This document shows, piece by piece, positions 1 to 9,254 of a stretch of 64,000 nucleotides of DNA. Every line of letters begins with the position of its first letter. The stretch's first letter is position 1. A model generated the notes under the pieces. It was not told the origin of the DNA, ran no database searches, and was given only the letters and a program-made list of their open reading frames with translations. A program made the position numbers and the translations under genes. Source of the stretch: Tsukamurella tyrosinosolvens (GTDB taxonomy: Bacteria; Actinomycetota; Actinomycetes; Mycobacteriales; Mycobacteriaceae); assembly GCF_900104775.1 (NCBI RefSeq), contig NZ_FNSA01000003.1, forward strand, positions 4,774,001 to 4,838,000, read 5' to 3'.

Positions 1-643
1 GGTGCGCGGCGTACGCCGCGACGACCGGCCCGGCGTCGGGGAGGTCGGGGCCGTGGCCGGGCAGCAGCACGCGGCCGGCCGCGACGGCCGACAGCGCATC
101 GAGCGAGCCGAGGTAGTCAGCGAGGGTGCCGTCGCTCGCGTCGAGCACGGTGGTGCCGCGGCCGAGGATGGTGTCGCCCGAGACCAGCGCGCCGGGCTCG
201 TCCTCGGCACCGTCGACCAGGAAGCTCAGCGAGTCGGCGGTGTGGCCGGGGGTGTGCAGCACGGTGATCCGCAGGCCCGCGACCTCGATGACCTCGCCGC
301 CGGCGAGCGGCGTCGCGGTGTTGATGCAGTACGTCGGGGAGAAGGCCCGGATGGGGCTGCGGGTGAGCTCCTCCCACCGCTTCAGGCCGCCGGTGTGGTC
401 GGCGTGCCGGTGCGTCACCAGAGTCAGGGCGACGGTGCCCGCGGCCTTCGCGACGCGCTTGAGATGCTTCTTCTCGCCCTTGGGCCCGGGGTCGACGACC
501 ACGGCCTCCTCGCGGCCCGGAGCGCGCAGGATCCAGGTGTTGGTGCCCTCGAGCGTCATCACCGACGGGTTGTCGCAGAGCAGCACCGCGGCGTAGGGCG
601 TGACCTGCCGCAGCTTCCCCGGCGCCGGATGCTCGAGCGTCAT
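1..643 (-). CDS. MBL-fold metallo-hydrolase (partial, C-terminus beyond window edge)
   Basis: The 214 visible residues form a metallo-beta-lactamase fold hydrolase. The metal-binding THRHADH motif (HxHxDH), HTPGHT and the aspartate of SGDTILG are present in order, followed by LLPGHG. The start is the ATG at 643, which overlaps the stop of the upstream RidA gene by 4 bases (ATGA), so it is the third gene of a tightly coupled leftward operon. The neighbourhood matches M. tuberculosis Rv3677c, a beta-lactamase-like hydrolase of unknown substrate. The family (glyoxalase II, RNase, lactonase types) is too broad to name a reaction. The gene runs off the left edge. Confidence 0.88.
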   Translation of the reverse strand, partial: MTLEHPAPGKLRQVTPYAAVLLCDNPSVMTLEGTNTWILRAPGREEAVVVDPGPKGEKKHLKRVAKAAGTVALTLVTHRHADHTGGLKRWEELTRSPIRAFSPTYCINTATPLAGGEVIEVAGLRITVLHTPGHTADSLSFLVDGAEDEPGALVSGDTILGRGTTVLDASDGTLADYLGSLDALSAVAAGRVLLPGHGPDLPDAGPVVAAYAAH

Positions 644-1104
644 ACCTGGACCGTGAGCTCGACCTCGACGGGCGCGCCGAGCGGCAGCTCCGCGACGCCG
701 ACAGCCGACCGGACGTGCACGCCCGCGTCGCCGAAGACCTCGCCGAGCAGCAGCGACGCACCGTTGAGCACCTGCGCCTGGTTGGAGAAGCCGGGCGCCG
801 AGGCCACGTAGCCGGTGACCTTGACGACGCGCTTGACCGAATCGATGCCGACGAGCGCGTGGATCGCCGCGAGCGCGTTCAGGGCGCACTGCCGGGCCGC
901 GAACTGCGCATCGTCGAGGTGGACGATGCCCTCGCGGTTCTCGCTGACCTTGCCCTGCGCGACGAGCTCCCCGTCGCGCATCGGCAGCTGGCCGGACGTG
1001 TAGACGAAGTCGCCCACCTGCGTGGCCGGGACGTACGCGGCGAGCGGGGGCACGACCTCGGGGAGGACGATGCCCAGCTCGGCGAGGCGCTCGGAGGCGG
1101 TCAC
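640..1104 (-). CDS. RidA/YjgF-family protein
   Basis: A 154-residue protein of the RidA (YjgF/YER057c/UK114) family. Members deaminate reactive enamine/imine intermediates released by PLP enzymes and form cytosolic trimers. Family features are the early VYTSGQLP segment, the central QCALNALAAI helix and the C-terminal PVEVELTVQV strand. It starts at GTG 1104 inside a GTGA overlap with the preceding small gene and ends in an ATGA overlap with the MBL hydrolase. The order matches Rv3678c next to Rv3677c. It is longer than canonical 130-residue RidA, as is usual for the actinobacterial YjgF subgroup, so deaminase activity is not assured. Confidence 0.88.
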   Translation of the reverse strand: MTASERLAELGIVLPEVVPPLAAYVPATQVGDFVYTSGQLPMRDGELVAQGKVSENREGIVHLDDAQFAARQCALNALAAIHALVGIDSVKRVVKVTGYVASAPGFSNQAQVLNGASLLLGEVFGDAGVHVRSAVGVAELPLGAPVEVELTVQV

Positions 1105-1265
1105 GACGTCGGCCGCTTCATGTACGCGACGTGCTGCTCACCGGTCGGGCCGGGGAGCACGGTGACGAGCTCCCAGCCGTCGGACCCCCATGTGTCGAGG
1201 ATCTGCTTGGTCGCGTGCGTCAGCAGCGGAATGGTGGAGTACTCCCAGGTGGTCTTGTCGCTCAT
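1101..1265 (-). CDS. Small DUF4177-like protein
   Basis: A 54-residue protein starting at ATG 1265 with sequence MSDKTTWEYSTIPLL at its N-terminus. The pattern WEY...ILDTWGSDGWELVTV is the DUF4177-type signature of tiny conserved actinobacterial proteins of unknown role. It is the first gene of a three-gene leftward operon and overlaps RidA by GTGA. The 139-base gap upstream is shared with the rightward ATPase pair and must hold both promoters. M. tuberculosis has a comparable small gene at this position. Function unknown. Confidence 0.8.
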   Translation of the reverse strand: MSDKTTWEYSTIPLLTHATKQILDTWGSDGWELVTVLPGPTGEQHVAYMKRPTS

Positions 1266-1404
1266 GGCATCACCCTATCCACCGTGGGCCCGCCGCGACA
1301 GGCGCGTTCCCTACGGCGGCGCAGAACGTGTTCTCGGTCGCATTGGCGGGGAAGGTTCCCGTTAACGGCCCGGTCGTGTACGGGCGTATGGATATGCTCC
1401 GAAC

Positions 1405-2445
1405 GTGGTGGTGAGTGAGGCGGACCCCGGCGGGGTCGCGCGGGATGCGGCGACGACCTGGCCCGAGGGGCTCCGGGAGTCGCGGCTGCACTTCGTCTCG
1501 GGCAAGGGCGGCACCGGCAAGTCGACGGTGGCCGCGGCGCTCGCGCTGGCACTCGCCTCCGGCGGCAAGAAGGTGCTGCTCGTCGAGGTGGAGGGCCGCA
1601 GCGGCATCGCGCCGACGTTCGAGGTGGGCGAGCTGCCGCCGACCGAGACGAGGATCGCGACGGCCGACGGCGGCGGCGAGGTCCACGCGCTGCCGATGGA
1701 CGTGGAGGCGACGTTCCTCGACTACCTCAAGACCAACTACGGCATGGGCCTGGCGGCGCGGGCGCTCAAGTCGATCGGCGCGATCGAGTTCGCGACGACG
1801 CTGGCGCCCGGCCTCAAGGACATCCTGATCACCGGCAAGATCATGGAGTGCACGCAGCGCCGCGCGAGCGACGGCCGCTACACCTACGACGCCATCGTCG
1901 TGGACGCCCCGCCCACCGGCCGGATCGGGAAGTTCCTCGACGTCACGCGGGCGATGAAGGAGATCGCGAAGGCCGGGCCGATCGCCGGCCAGGCCGACCG
2001 CGTGGTGCGCCTGCTGCACTCCCCCGACACCGTCGTGCACCTGGTGACGCTGCTCGAATCGCTCCCGATCCAGGAGACCGCCGAGGCGGCCGCCGAGTTG
2101 CACGCGCTGGACCTCAAGGTCGGCGCCGTCATCGTGAACCGCACGCTGCCGCAGCTGCTCTCCGACGACGAGCTCGCCGCGGCCGCCGACGGGACCGTGG
2201 ACGGGCCCGCCGTGCGGGCCGCGCTCGACGGTGCCGGGCTGCCGCTGTCCGACGCCGACCTCGCCGGACTGCTCACGGAGACGATCCAGTTCGCGCGGAC
2301 GGTGCGCGGGCAGGACGAGGCGCGGGAGGACCTGGCCGAGATCGACGCCCCCGGTCGGCTGGAGCTGCCGTTGCTGACGGGCGGCGTCGACCTGCGCGGC
2401 GTGTACGAACTGTCCGGCGCGCTGATCGAGGCGGGGGTCCGATGA
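1405..2445 (+). CDS. ArsA/GET3-like anion-transporting ATPase, first subunit
   Basis: A 346-residue P-loop ATPase of the ArsA/Get3 (SIMIBI) family. The deviant Walker [10 protein letters not shown] lies near residue 34 and the switch-like [13 protein letters not shown] near residue 170. The start is one of three tandem GTG codons at 1405-1413; I took the first. The stop overlaps the next ATPase gene (ATGA), so the two are translationally coupled. The pair corresponds to Rv3679-Rv3680 of M. tuberculosis, described as forming a complex (BagA/BagB) affecting glycerol and nitrite tolerance. No membrane arsenite channel is adjacent, so arsenite export is unlikely. Confidence 0.88.
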   Translation: MVVSEADPGGVARDAATTWPEGLRESRLHFVSGKGGTGKSTVAAALALALASGGKKVLLVEVEGRSGIAPTFEVGELPPTETRIATADGGGEVHALPMDVEATFLDYLKTNYGMGLAARALKSIGAIEFATTLAPGLKDILITGKIMECTQRRASDGRYTYDAIVVDAPPTGRIGKFLDVTRAMKEIAKAGPIAGQADRVVRLLHSPDTVVHLVTLLESLPIQETAEAAAELHALDLKVGAVIVNRTLPQLLSDDELAAAADGTVDGPAVRAALDGAGLPLSDADLAGLLTETIQFARTVRGQDEAREDLAEIDAPGRLELPLLTGGVDLRGVYELSGALIEAGVR

Positions 2446-3542
2446 TCGACTTGAAGCTGGGCCCGCAGCTGCTGGACCCGGGTACGCGGGTGGTCGTCTG
2501 CTGCGGCAGCGGCGGCGTGGGCAAGACGACGACGGCCGCGGCGATGGCGCTGTGGGCGGCGGAGCACGGGCGGCGCGTCGTGGTGCTGACGATCGACCCC
2601 GCGCGCCGGCTGGCGCAGGCGCTGGGCGTGGCGGACCTGACCAACGAGCCGCAGGAGGTGTCCGTCCCGGGCGACGGCACCCTGCACGCGATGATGCTCG
2701 ACATGAAGCGGACCTTCGACGAGATGGTCACGTCCAACGCGGATCCCGCTCGCGCGCAGGAGATCCTGGCGAACCCGTTCTACCAGACGGTGGCCTCGTC
2801 GTTCTCCGGCACGCAGGAGTACATGGCGATGGAGAAGCTGGGCCAACTCACCGCCGACGACCGCTGGGACCTCGTGGTGGTGGACACGCCGCCGTCGCGC
2901 AACGCCCTGGACTTCCTCGACGCACCGAAGCGCTTCGGCTCCATGCTGGACTCGCGGCTGATGCGCCTCATCGCCGGCCCGACCCGCGGCTTCGGTCGCA
3001 TGGTCTCCGGCGGCATGGGGTTGGCCCTGAAGCTGGTCTCCACCATCGTGGGCAGTCAGATGCTCTCCGACGCTTCCGGTTTCGTCGCGCAGATGGACAC
3101 GCTGATCGGCGGTTTCCAGGAGCGCGCCGACCAGACCTACGCGCTGCTGGCACGCCCCAGCACCCGCTTCGTGGTGGTCGCCTCGCCCGAGGAGGACACG
3201 CTCCGCGAAGCGACGTACTTCGTGGAGCGGCTCGCCGGCGAGTCGATGCCGCTGGCCGGTCTCATCGTCAACCGCACCCACCCGGGCCTCGCGACGATCG
3301 GCGTGGACCAGGCCCGGGAGGCCGCGAGTCGGCTCGGGTCCGACGGTGCCGCGCGCACCGCGGAGGGGCTGCTGCGGGTGCACGCGTGGCGCGCGGAGAT
3401 GGCGGCGCGCGAGGTGCAGGTGCTCGGGGAGTTCGTCGGCCGATGCCCGACGGTGCCGGTGGTCGGCGTGCCCTCGCTCCCCTTCGAGGTGGCCAACCTC
3501 GAGGCGCTGCAGGCCGTGGCCGAGCAGATCGTCGGTTCGTAG
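2442..3542 (+). CDS. ArsA/GET3-like anion-transporting ATPase, second subunit
   Basis: A 366-residue paralogue of the preceding ATPase. It begins at ATG 2442, overlapping the upstream stop, although the frame stays open much further upstream. Walker A is [13 protein letters not shown] near residue 25; [13 protein letters not shown] follows, and [14 protein letters not shown] is the switch I/II-like region. A Gly/Met-rich stretch after residue 170 ([15 protein letters not shown]) resembles the hydrophobic groove region of Get3-type proteins. It is expected to act as a heterodimer with its partner (inference from the pairing and known Rv3679/Rv3680 behaviour). A terminator follows. Confidence 0.88.
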   Translation: MIDLKLGPQLLDPGTRVVVCCGSGGVGKTTTAAAMALWAAEHGRRVVVLTIDPARRLAQALGVADLTNEPQEVSVPGDGTLHAMMLDMKRTFDEMVTSNADPARAQEILANPFYQTVASSFSGTQEYMAMEKLGQLTADDRWDLVVVDTPPSRNALDFLDAPKRFGSMLDSRLMRLIAGPTRGFGRMVSGGMGLALKLVSTIVGSQMLSDASGFVAQMDTLIGGFQERADQTYALLARPSTRFVVVASPEEDTLREATYFVERLAGESMPLAGLIVNRTHPGLATIGVDQAREAASRLGSDGAARTAEGLLRVHAWRAEMAAREVQVLGEFVGRCPTVPVVGVPSLPFEVANLEALQAVAEQIVGS

Positions 3543-3596
3543 CTCCTCCGGGCCGGCGGCGCCACACCCGCACCAAATAGGTAGCTGGACAAACGA

Positions 3597-3631
3597 AAGG
3601 GCCCCGCACCGTCGAACGGTACGAGGCCCTG
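3597..3631. terminator. Bidirectional hairpin terminator between ATPase pair and whiB4
   Basis: An interrupted hairpin with outer arms AGGGCC/GGCCCT and inner arms ACCGT/ACGGT around a short loop. It sits between the convergent ends of the second ATPase gene and whiB4 and can serve both strands. Confidence 0.65.
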
Positions 3632-3656
3632 GTCACTCCCGGACGGGAGCCGGGGA

Positions 3657-3971
3657 TCAGCCCGCGGCGACGCGCTTGCGGTCGCGCTGGGCCTCGAAGA
3701 AGGCGCGCCAGCTGGTGACCTCGGGGTGCTGGCGGAGGAGTGCACGACGCTGACGTTCGGTCATGCCGCCCCAGACGCCGAACTCGACGCGGCTGTCGAG
3801 CGCGTCGGCGCCGCACTCGAGCTGGACGGGGCAGTGACGGCAAATGGTGGCGACCTTGCGCTGGGCGGCGCCGCGGACGAACAACTCGTCGGGGTCCACG
3901 TCGCGACACTTGGCCTTGGAGACCCAAACCAGACGATCTTCGTCGTCGACCAGAACGCGTGCACTTGTCAT
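3657..3971 (-). CDS. whiB4: WhiB-family iron-sulfur redox regulator (WhiB4 type)
   Basis: A 104-residue Wbl protein. The four cluster cysteines are C22, C44, C47 and C53 (C-x21-C-x2-C-x5-C), followed by the GVWGG turn at about residue 65 and a basic C-terminal tail (QRDRKR). Wbl proteins carry a [4Fe-4S] cluster and act as redox- or NO-sensitive transcription factors, usually through sigma factor region 4. Its position between the ArsA-like pair and ponA2 is that of M. tuberculosis WhiB4 (Rv3681c), which controls oxidative-stress and beta-lactam response genes; the symbol rests on that synteny. The 239-base gap to ponA2 holds its promoter. Confidence 0.9.
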   Translation of the reverse strand: MTSARVLVDDEDRLVWVSKAKCRDVDPDELFVRGAAQRKVATICRHCPVQLECGADALDSRVEFGVWGGMTERQRRALLRQHPEVTSWRAFFEAQRDRKRVAAG

Positions 3972-4210
3972 GTGACTCCCCTTTCGCGTGGTGCGGCCCG
4001 GACCCGGTGACGGCCCTTCCCGGTGGTGTGCGGGGGGCCGATCGAGGTGCTCGCCACATCGTCTGCAATAGTGTTACCTGAATCACACGACGGAAACAAG
4101 TCGAGGGCCGAGGGAATTCGAACAGTGGTCCAAGAAATCCAGCACGCCCGTACCGATCGCCTGGTCGGCGCGTCGGGACCGGGGTTCACGGCGGGTCGGC
4201 ACGTATCCTG

Positions 4211-6742
4211 GTGACCGTGTCGAAACCCGGAGTGATCGCGAAGCTGGCCGGCTGTGTCCTGCTGGCCGGACTGCTGGTCGCCGGCGTCCTGTTCCCCTAC
4301 GTCGGCGGGCTGGGGTTGATCTCCAACCGCGCCGCGGACACCGTCGACAACATCAGTTCCGAACTGCTCGAGGGCCAGGTCCCCGAGGTCACCACCGTCT
4401 CCGACGCGACCGGTGCGCCCATGGCCTACCTCTACGACCAGCGCCGCGTGCAGGTCCCCTTCGATCAGATCTCGCCCGACATGGTGCGCTCGATCATCTC
4501 GATCGAGGACAAGCGGTTCATGGAGCACGACGGCGTCGACTACCAGGGCACCGTGCGCGCCTTCCTCAAGAACCAGTCCGCGGGCGAGGTGCAGCAGGGC
4601 GCGTCCACGCTGGATCAGCAGTACATCAAGAACTACCAGCTGCTCGTTCTCGCGAAATCCGACGCGGACCGGCGCGCGGCCGTCGCCACCACCCCGGCGC
4701 GCAAGCTCCGCGAGGTGCGGATGGCGCTGACCCTCGAGCGCACGCTCACCGAGCGCGCGAAGGAGGAGCACGGCGTCGACGACGCGCGCGCGAAGGTGAT
4801 CGCCAAGGAGCAGATCCTGGCGCGGTACCTCAACCTCGTGCCCTTCGGCAACGGCGCGTACGGCATCGAGGTGGCCGCGCAGACCTACTTCGGCAAGCGC
4901 GCCGCGCAGCTGAACATCCAGGAGTCGGCGATGCTCGCCGGCATGGTGCAGTCGAGCTCGTCGCTCAACCCCTACGCCAATCCGCAGGGCGTGATCGACC
5001 GCCGCAACACCGTCCTCGACACCCTCGTGGCGAACTTCCCGGACAAGGCGGCCGAGTACGAGGCCGCCAAGCGGACCCCGCTCGGCGTGCTGCCGCGGCC
5101 CAACACCCTCCCGGGCGGCTGCATCTCCGCGGTCGCGAACCGCGGCTACTTCTGCGACTACGTGCTGCAGTACCTCTCCGAGGCGGGCATCCCCAAGGAG
5201 ACGGTGATGCGCGGCGGCTACACGATCCGCACCACGCTGGACCCGCGGGTGCAGGACTCGGTGCAGGCCGCGCTCAACACCACCGCGAGCCCCACGCTCT
5301 CGAACGTCGCGCAGGTCATGAACGTGATCAAACCGGGCGAGACCTCGCACGACATCGTCGCGATGAACTCCTCCCGCGTCTACGGCCTGGACGTGGGCAA
5401 GCGGCAGACCGTCCAGCCGGAACCCTTCGCCCAGGTCGGCGACGGCGCCGGCTCGACCTTCAAGATCTTCACCGTCGCCGCGGCGATGGAGAAGGGCATG
5501 GGCCTCGACACCAACGTGACGGTCCCGTCGACGGTGCAGGTCAAGGGCATGGGCCACGGTGGCTACGCCGGTTGTCCGTCGGACTCGTACTGTGTGAAGA
5601 ACGCCGGCCCGTATCCCTATTCGATGTCGCTGACGCAGGCGCTCGCCACGTCGCCGAACACCCCGTTCATCAAGCTCATCGAGCAGGTGGGCGTGACCCC
5701 GGTCGTCGACATGGCGGTCAAGCTGGGCCTGCGCTCCTACACCCAGCCGGGCAGCTCGGGCTTCGGCAACGACAGCCTCGCCGACATGTTCAAGAAGCAG
5801 AACCTGGCGTCGTTCACGCTCGGCCCGACCGCCGTGAGCGCACTGGAGCTGACGAACGTGTCCGCCACCCTGGCCTCCGGGGGCGTCTGGTGCCCGGCGA
5901 ATCCGATCCAGTCGATCACGCAGCCCAAGCGCAACAGCGACGGCATCCAGACCGTCGGGGCCGACGGGAAGCCGGAGACCACGCCGGTGCCCTACAAGTC
6001 GGAGAAGTGCGAGCAGGTCATCGAGAAGGGCCTCGCGAACACCCTCGCGAACGCGCTCAGCGCCGACGACCGCGGCGCGGGTACGTCGGCCGGCGCGGCG
6101 TCGCGCGCGGGCTGGACGCTGCCGCTGTCCGGTAAGACGGGCACCACCGAGACGTTCCGCTCCTCGGCGTTCCTCGCGTACACGAACCAGTACGCGGGTG
6201 CCAGCTACGTCTACAACGACGGCAACTCCCCCGGGCCCATCTGCACCAGCCCGCTGCGCCCGTGCGGCGACGGCAACGTCTACGGCGGCAACGAGCCGGC
6301 GACGGCCTGGTACACCGCGCTCAAGCCGATCTCGACGATCTACGGCCCGATCTCGCTCCCGCCCGTGGACCCGAAGTACAAGGACGGCTTCGGCCCGGGC
6401 AAGATCCCCAACGTCATCGGACTCTCCCAGGCGGCGGCGAGGTCCCGCGTCGAGGCGGCGGGCTTCAAGACCACCGTGGCGTGGGTCAACAACTCCGCGG
6501 CCAACGGCACCGTCGTCTCCACGTCGCCGTCGGGCTTCAGCCAGCCGGGCTCGACGATCACGCTGAACCTGTCGAACGGGATCGCGCCGGCACCGTCGAA
6601 CCCGTCGGCGCCGGGTGTGCAGACGGGGCCGGGCGGCACCACCATCACGATCCCCGGCTTCGGCCAGTTCACCATCCCCGGCGCGGGTGGGCAGGGCGGC
6701 GGCCCGGTCGAGACCCCGGCGCCGGAGCCCCCGGGCAACTGA
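4211..6742 (+). CDS. ponA2: Bifunctional class A penicillin-binding protein with PASTA domain (PonA2)
   Basis: An 843-residue peptidoglycan synthase. After a short N-terminus comes one membrane segment (about residues 8-30), then a GT51 transglycosylase domain (catalytic Glu99 in EDKRFMEHDGVD; QGASTLDQQYIKN). The transpeptidase domain has Ser415 in GSTFK, a TSPN motif and Lys642 in KTGT. A single PASTA domain (about 730-800, KIPNVIGLSQ) and a Pro/Gly-rich tail follow. It polymerises and crosslinks peptidoglycan outside the membrane. Order and architecture match Rv3682 PonA2. Start is GTG 4211; GTG 4217 is an alternative. Confidence 0.94.
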   Translation: MTVSKPGVIAKLAGCVLLAGLLVAGVLFPYVGGLGLISNRAADTVDNISSELLEGQVPEVTTVSDATGAPMAYLYDQRRVQVPFDQISPDMVRSIISIEDKRFMEHDGVDYQGTVRAFLKNQSAGEVQQGASTLDQQYIKNYQLLVLAKSDADRRAAVATTPARKLREVRMALTLERTLTERAKEEHGVDDARAKVIAKEQILARYLNLVPFGNGAYGIEVAAQTYFGKRAAQLNIQESAMLAGMVQSSSSLNPYANPQGVIDRRNTVLDTLVANFPDKAAEYEAAKRTPLGVLPRPNTLPGGCISAVANRGYFCDYVLQYLSEAGIPKETVMRGGYTIRTTLDPRVQDSVQAALNTTASPTLSNVAQVMNVIKPGETSHDIVAMNSSRVYGLDVGKRQTVQPEPFAQVGDGAGSTFKIFTVAAAMEKGMGLDTNVTVPSTVQVKGMGHGGYAGCPSDSYCVKNAGPYPYSMSLTQALATSPNTPFIKLIEQVGVTPVVDMAVKLGLRSYTQPGSSGFGNDSLADMFKKQNLASFTLGPTAVSALELTNVSATLASGGVWCPANPIQSITQPKRNSDGIQTVGADGKPETTPVPYKSEKCEQVIEKGLANTLANALSADDRGAGTSAGAASRAGWTLPLSGKTGTTETFRSSAFLAYTNQYAGASYVYNDGNSPGPICTSPLRPCGDGNVYGGNEPATAWYTALKPISTIYGPISLPPVDPKYKDGFGPGKIPNVIGLSQAAARSRVEAAGFKTTVAWVNNSAANGTVVSTSPSGFSQPGSTITLNLSNGIAPAPSNPSAPGVQTGPGGTTITIPGFGQFTIPGAGGQGGGPVETPAPEPPGN

Positions 6743-6816
6743 CGAGCCGGGACGCGCCGTCCACCTCGGCGACGGCGGTTCTCGCCTCCTGACCGGCGGA
6801 TCCGCCGGTCGCCCGA

Positions 6817-8466
6817 TCAGCCGATCTTCGGCGTGGCGCGGTCCAGGATCGCGGCGGTGTCGACGCCCTGCGGGAGGGTGCCGAAGACGTCGCCGCGGTC
6901 GCCCGTGAGGCGGGTGCGGGTGTAGGCGTCCGCGACGGCGGGGTGCCCGTAGCGCACGAGCAGCGAGCCCTGCAGCGCGGACGCCATGTCGCCGACGAGG
7001 CGGCGGGCGCCGAACTGCAGCGCGGCCTGGTCCGTGAGGTCGAGAGCGCCGAACGCGCCCTTGAGCTTCGCGACGGCCTCGTCGTAGAACGAGTCGGCGC
7101 CCGCGGCGGCGTCGAGCTCCGCGAAGAAGGCGGCGACGGACTGCGGCTCGCGGGCCATCGCGCGCAGCACGTCGAGGGCCGCCACGTTGCCGGAGCCCTC
7201 CCACACGGAGAGCAGCGGCGCCTCGCGGTACAGGCGGGGCATCCGCGAGTCCTCGATGTAGCCGTTGCCGCCCAGGCACTCCAGGGCCTCGGCGGCATGG
7301 ATCGGGCCGCGCTTGCACACGTGGTACTTGGTGACCGCCAAGGCGATCCGGCGCAGCAGGGACGCGTCCTCGTCGCCCGCGACCGAGCGGTCGGTGAGGC
7401 CCGCGAGCCAGAGCCCGGCGGTGGTGGCGCCCTCGGCCTCGACGGCGAGGTCGGCGAGCACGTTGCGCATGAGCGGCTGGTCGATGAGGTCCGCGCCGAA
7501 GGCCTTGCGGTGCGCGGCGTGATGCGCGGCCTGCGCGAGCCCGGCGCGCATGCCGGTGGCGGTGCCGAGCACGCAGTCGAGGCGGGTCATGTTCACCATC
7601 TCGACGATGGTGCGGACGCCGCGCCCCTCCTCGCCGACGAGCCAGCCGACGGTGTCGTCGTACTCGACCTCGCTGCTGGCGTTGGAGTGGTTGCCCAGCT
7701 TGTCCTTGAGGCGCTGCAGGGCGAAGACGTTGCGCGTCCCGTCGGGCAGCACGCGCGGGATGAAGAAGCAGGAGACGCCCGATTCGGTCTGCGCGAGGGT
7801 GAGGAACAGGTCCGACATCGGCGCGGAGGTGAACCACTTGTGGCCCGTGATCCGGTACGTGCCATCGGATTGCGGGATCGCACGGGTGGTGTTGGCCCGG
7901 ACGTCCGAGCCGCCCTGCTTCTCCGTCATCGACATGCCGGCGATGAGGCCGCGCTTGCCCAGCGGCGCCCGCAGGCCGAAGTCGTACTCCTTCGCGGTGA
8001 GCAGCGGCTCGTACTGCGCGGCGAGCTCGGCGTTGGCGCGCAGCGCGGGCACGACGGCGTAGGTCATGGAGATCGGGCAACCGTGCCCGGCGTCGACGTG
8101 GCCCCACACGCTGAACTTCGCAGCGCGCACCAGGTGCGCGTTCGGGTCGGCCTCGGCCCACGGCGCGGCGTGCAGGCCGTGCTCGACGGCGACCGTCATC
8201 AGGCGGTGGTACGCGGGGTCGTAGACCACCTCGTCGATGCGGTTGCCGTACCGGTCGTGGGTCTTCAGGACGGGCGGGTGCGCCTCGGCGAGGTCGCCCC
8301 ACTCCAGCGCCTCGGCCGTGCCGCCGAGGGCACCGAGGGCGTGGATCGCGTCCAGTTGCGTCGCGTCGACGTGGGCGCGCCGCAGCGCGTCGTCGATCAT
8401 CGGGGTCTCGGCGGTGTTGAAGCCGAGCAGCGGCGGCACCTGGTTGGTCACTTCGTGGGTGGGCAC
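6817..8466 (-). CDS. AidB-like acyl-CoA dehydrogenase family protein
   Basis: A 549-residue flavoprotein of the acyl-CoA dehydrogenase superfamily, AidB branch. The AidB hallmark MTEKQGGSDVRANTT is present near residue 180, followed by GHKWFTSAPMSD and the C-terminal LECLGGNGYIEDSRMPRLYREAP segment. The length matches E. coli AidB (541). AidB binds FAD and DNA and is induced in the Ada alkylation response; many homologues are simply annotated FadE. GTG 8466 is preceded by a good AAGGAG site. No ada or alkB gene is nearby. It diverges from the PaaX-type regulator across a repeat-bearing gap. Confidence 0.85.
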   Translation of the reverse strand: MPTHEVTNQVPPLLGFNTAETPMIDDALRRAHVDATQLDAIHALGALGGTAEALEWGDLAEAHPPVLKTHDRYGNRIDEVVYDPAYHRLMTVAVEHGLHAAPWAEADPNAHLVRAAKFSVWGHVDAGHGCPISMTYAVVPALRANAELAAQYEPLLTAKEYDFGLRAPLGKRGLIAGMSMTEKQGGSDVRANTTRAIPQSDGTYRITGHKWFTSAPMSDLFLTLAQTESGVSCFFIPRVLPDGTRNVFALQRLKDKLGNHSNASSEVEYDDTVGWLVGEEGRGVRTIVEMVNMTRLDCVLGTATGMRAGLAQAAHHAAHRKAFGADLIDQPLMRNVLADLAVEAEGATTAGLWLAGLTDRSVAGDEDASLLRRIALAVTKYHVCKRGPIHAAEALECLGGNGYIEDSRMPRLYREAPLLSVWEGSGNVAALDVLRAMAREPQSVAAFFAELDAAAGADSFYDEAVAKLKGAFGALDLTDQAALQFGARRLVGDMASALQGSLLVRYGHPAVADAYTRTRLTGDRGDVFGTLPQGVDTAAILDRATPKIG

Positions 8467-8653
8467 GCCTGCTCCTTCGTTCGACGGTGCGCGGCCCGCT
8501 CGGGCCGTTCTCCTCAGTGTTGCATATCAGCGACAGTCGCACCAGATCTGCAATGACCTCGAGTTGGGCGGCCCACCCGCCCACTCGACCGCCCGACAGG
8601 TCGCGAGGGACGAGGGGGCTCAGGGCTGAGCCCTTGCCTCTCGCGTTCACACC

Positions 8654-8680
8654 ACTCTCGGATTCTGTCCGGTTCGGACA
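8654..8680 (-). repeat. 27-base inverted element, copy next to the AidB-like gene
   Basis: Perfect reverse complement of 9081-9107. The element contains its own dyad, TGTCCG-3 nt-CGGACA. Read toward the AidB-like gene it ends about 187 bases before that start codon. It could be one end of a mobile miniature element or a duplicated operator. Confidence 0.85.
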
Positions 8681-8762
8681 CTGCGCCGTCTTCGCGCCTG
8701 AGCATTCGGACGAGCAGAGCGGTGCCGCACGGAGATGACGCCGCCCGCGATCGGCGTCGGGT

Positions 8763-8842
8763 GTGGGAGACCCGGCGTCTTGTGGGGGAACCGGCGTTAG
8801 GCATGGGAGACCTGGCGTCTCGTGGGGGAATCGGCGCCGCGC
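8763..8842. repeat. Two tandem 40-base repeat units
   Basis: Units 8763-8802 and 8803-8842 differ at only a few bases. Each is made of two roughly 20-base half-units beginning GTGGGAGA and GTGGGGGA. Further degenerate GTGGGGGA/GCGGGGGA copies occur near 8841, 8881 and 8919. Confidence 0.8.
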
Positions 8843-9080
8843 GGGGGACGACTGTGCCCCCACCGCACGCACGGCGTTCCGTGGGGGAGCGAACGCCGGA
8901 GCCTCCTTTCGGTGCCGCGCGGGGGACGACGGAGACTGGTCGACGGGACACGGCAACCCGAGCCGTGAGCAACCCCACCTGCCCAGGCCGCCTACCGATC
9001 GACAGCCGCCGCTCGCTCACCGGGAGTCCGCGGAGCCGTCGCGCGCGAGGCCGGGCGCAGCGCCGTCCCGCGCGGCGCCC

Positions 9081-9107
9081 TGTCCGAACCGGACAGAATC
9101 CGAGAGT
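9081..9107 (+). repeat. 27-base inverted element, copy next to the PaaX-type gene
   Basis: Perfect inverted partner of 8654-8680, with the TGTCCG/CGGACA dyad. It points toward the PaaX-type gene and ends about 147 bases before its start. Each divergent gene thus has the same element upstream in the same relative orientation. Confidence 0.85.
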
Positions 9108-9254
9108 CACGACGACGCGGCACCGTCAGCCCCCTCTCCCCCGGGCAGATCCGCGAGCTCGTCCCCGTGCAGTTCCGCGATGCCATCACCCGCGCCCGCC
9201 CCGCCCCCGCCGCTCACCCGGGCGACCACACCACCGCGGTGTAGCGTCGAGCCG

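Larger units (their letters stand above)
8467..9254. other. 788-base intergenic region rich in repeats
   Basis: No frame here looks like a real protein: candidates are Arg/Pro-rich with poor codon preference. The region holds promoters for the divergent AidB-like and PaaX-type genes, two inverted copies of a 27-base element (8654-8680 and 9081-9107), and a 40-base tandem duplication (8763-8842) with degenerate copies of its GTGGGGGA core on to about 8940. Confidence 0.8.

Noticed and set aside
1848-2441. N-terminal extension of the second ArsA-like ATPase
   Set aside because: The extension is Arg-rich, overlaps the first ATPase gene in another frame and precedes a proper ATGA-coupled start.
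8763-8940. Possible CRISPR array
   Set aside because: Units are contiguous with no unique spacers, repeats are degenerate and no cas genes are present.
3968-8956. A 1,662-codon open frame on the minus strand
   Set aside because: It is antisense to ponA2 and out of frame with the AidB-like gene; composition is Arg/Gly/Asp-rich with no domain. It is a by-product of high GC in real coding regions.
8763-9254. N-terminal extension of the PaaX-type regulator across the repeats
   Set aside because: The extra residues translate the tandem repeats and low-complexity sequence; PaaX proteins begin near the ATG at 9255.
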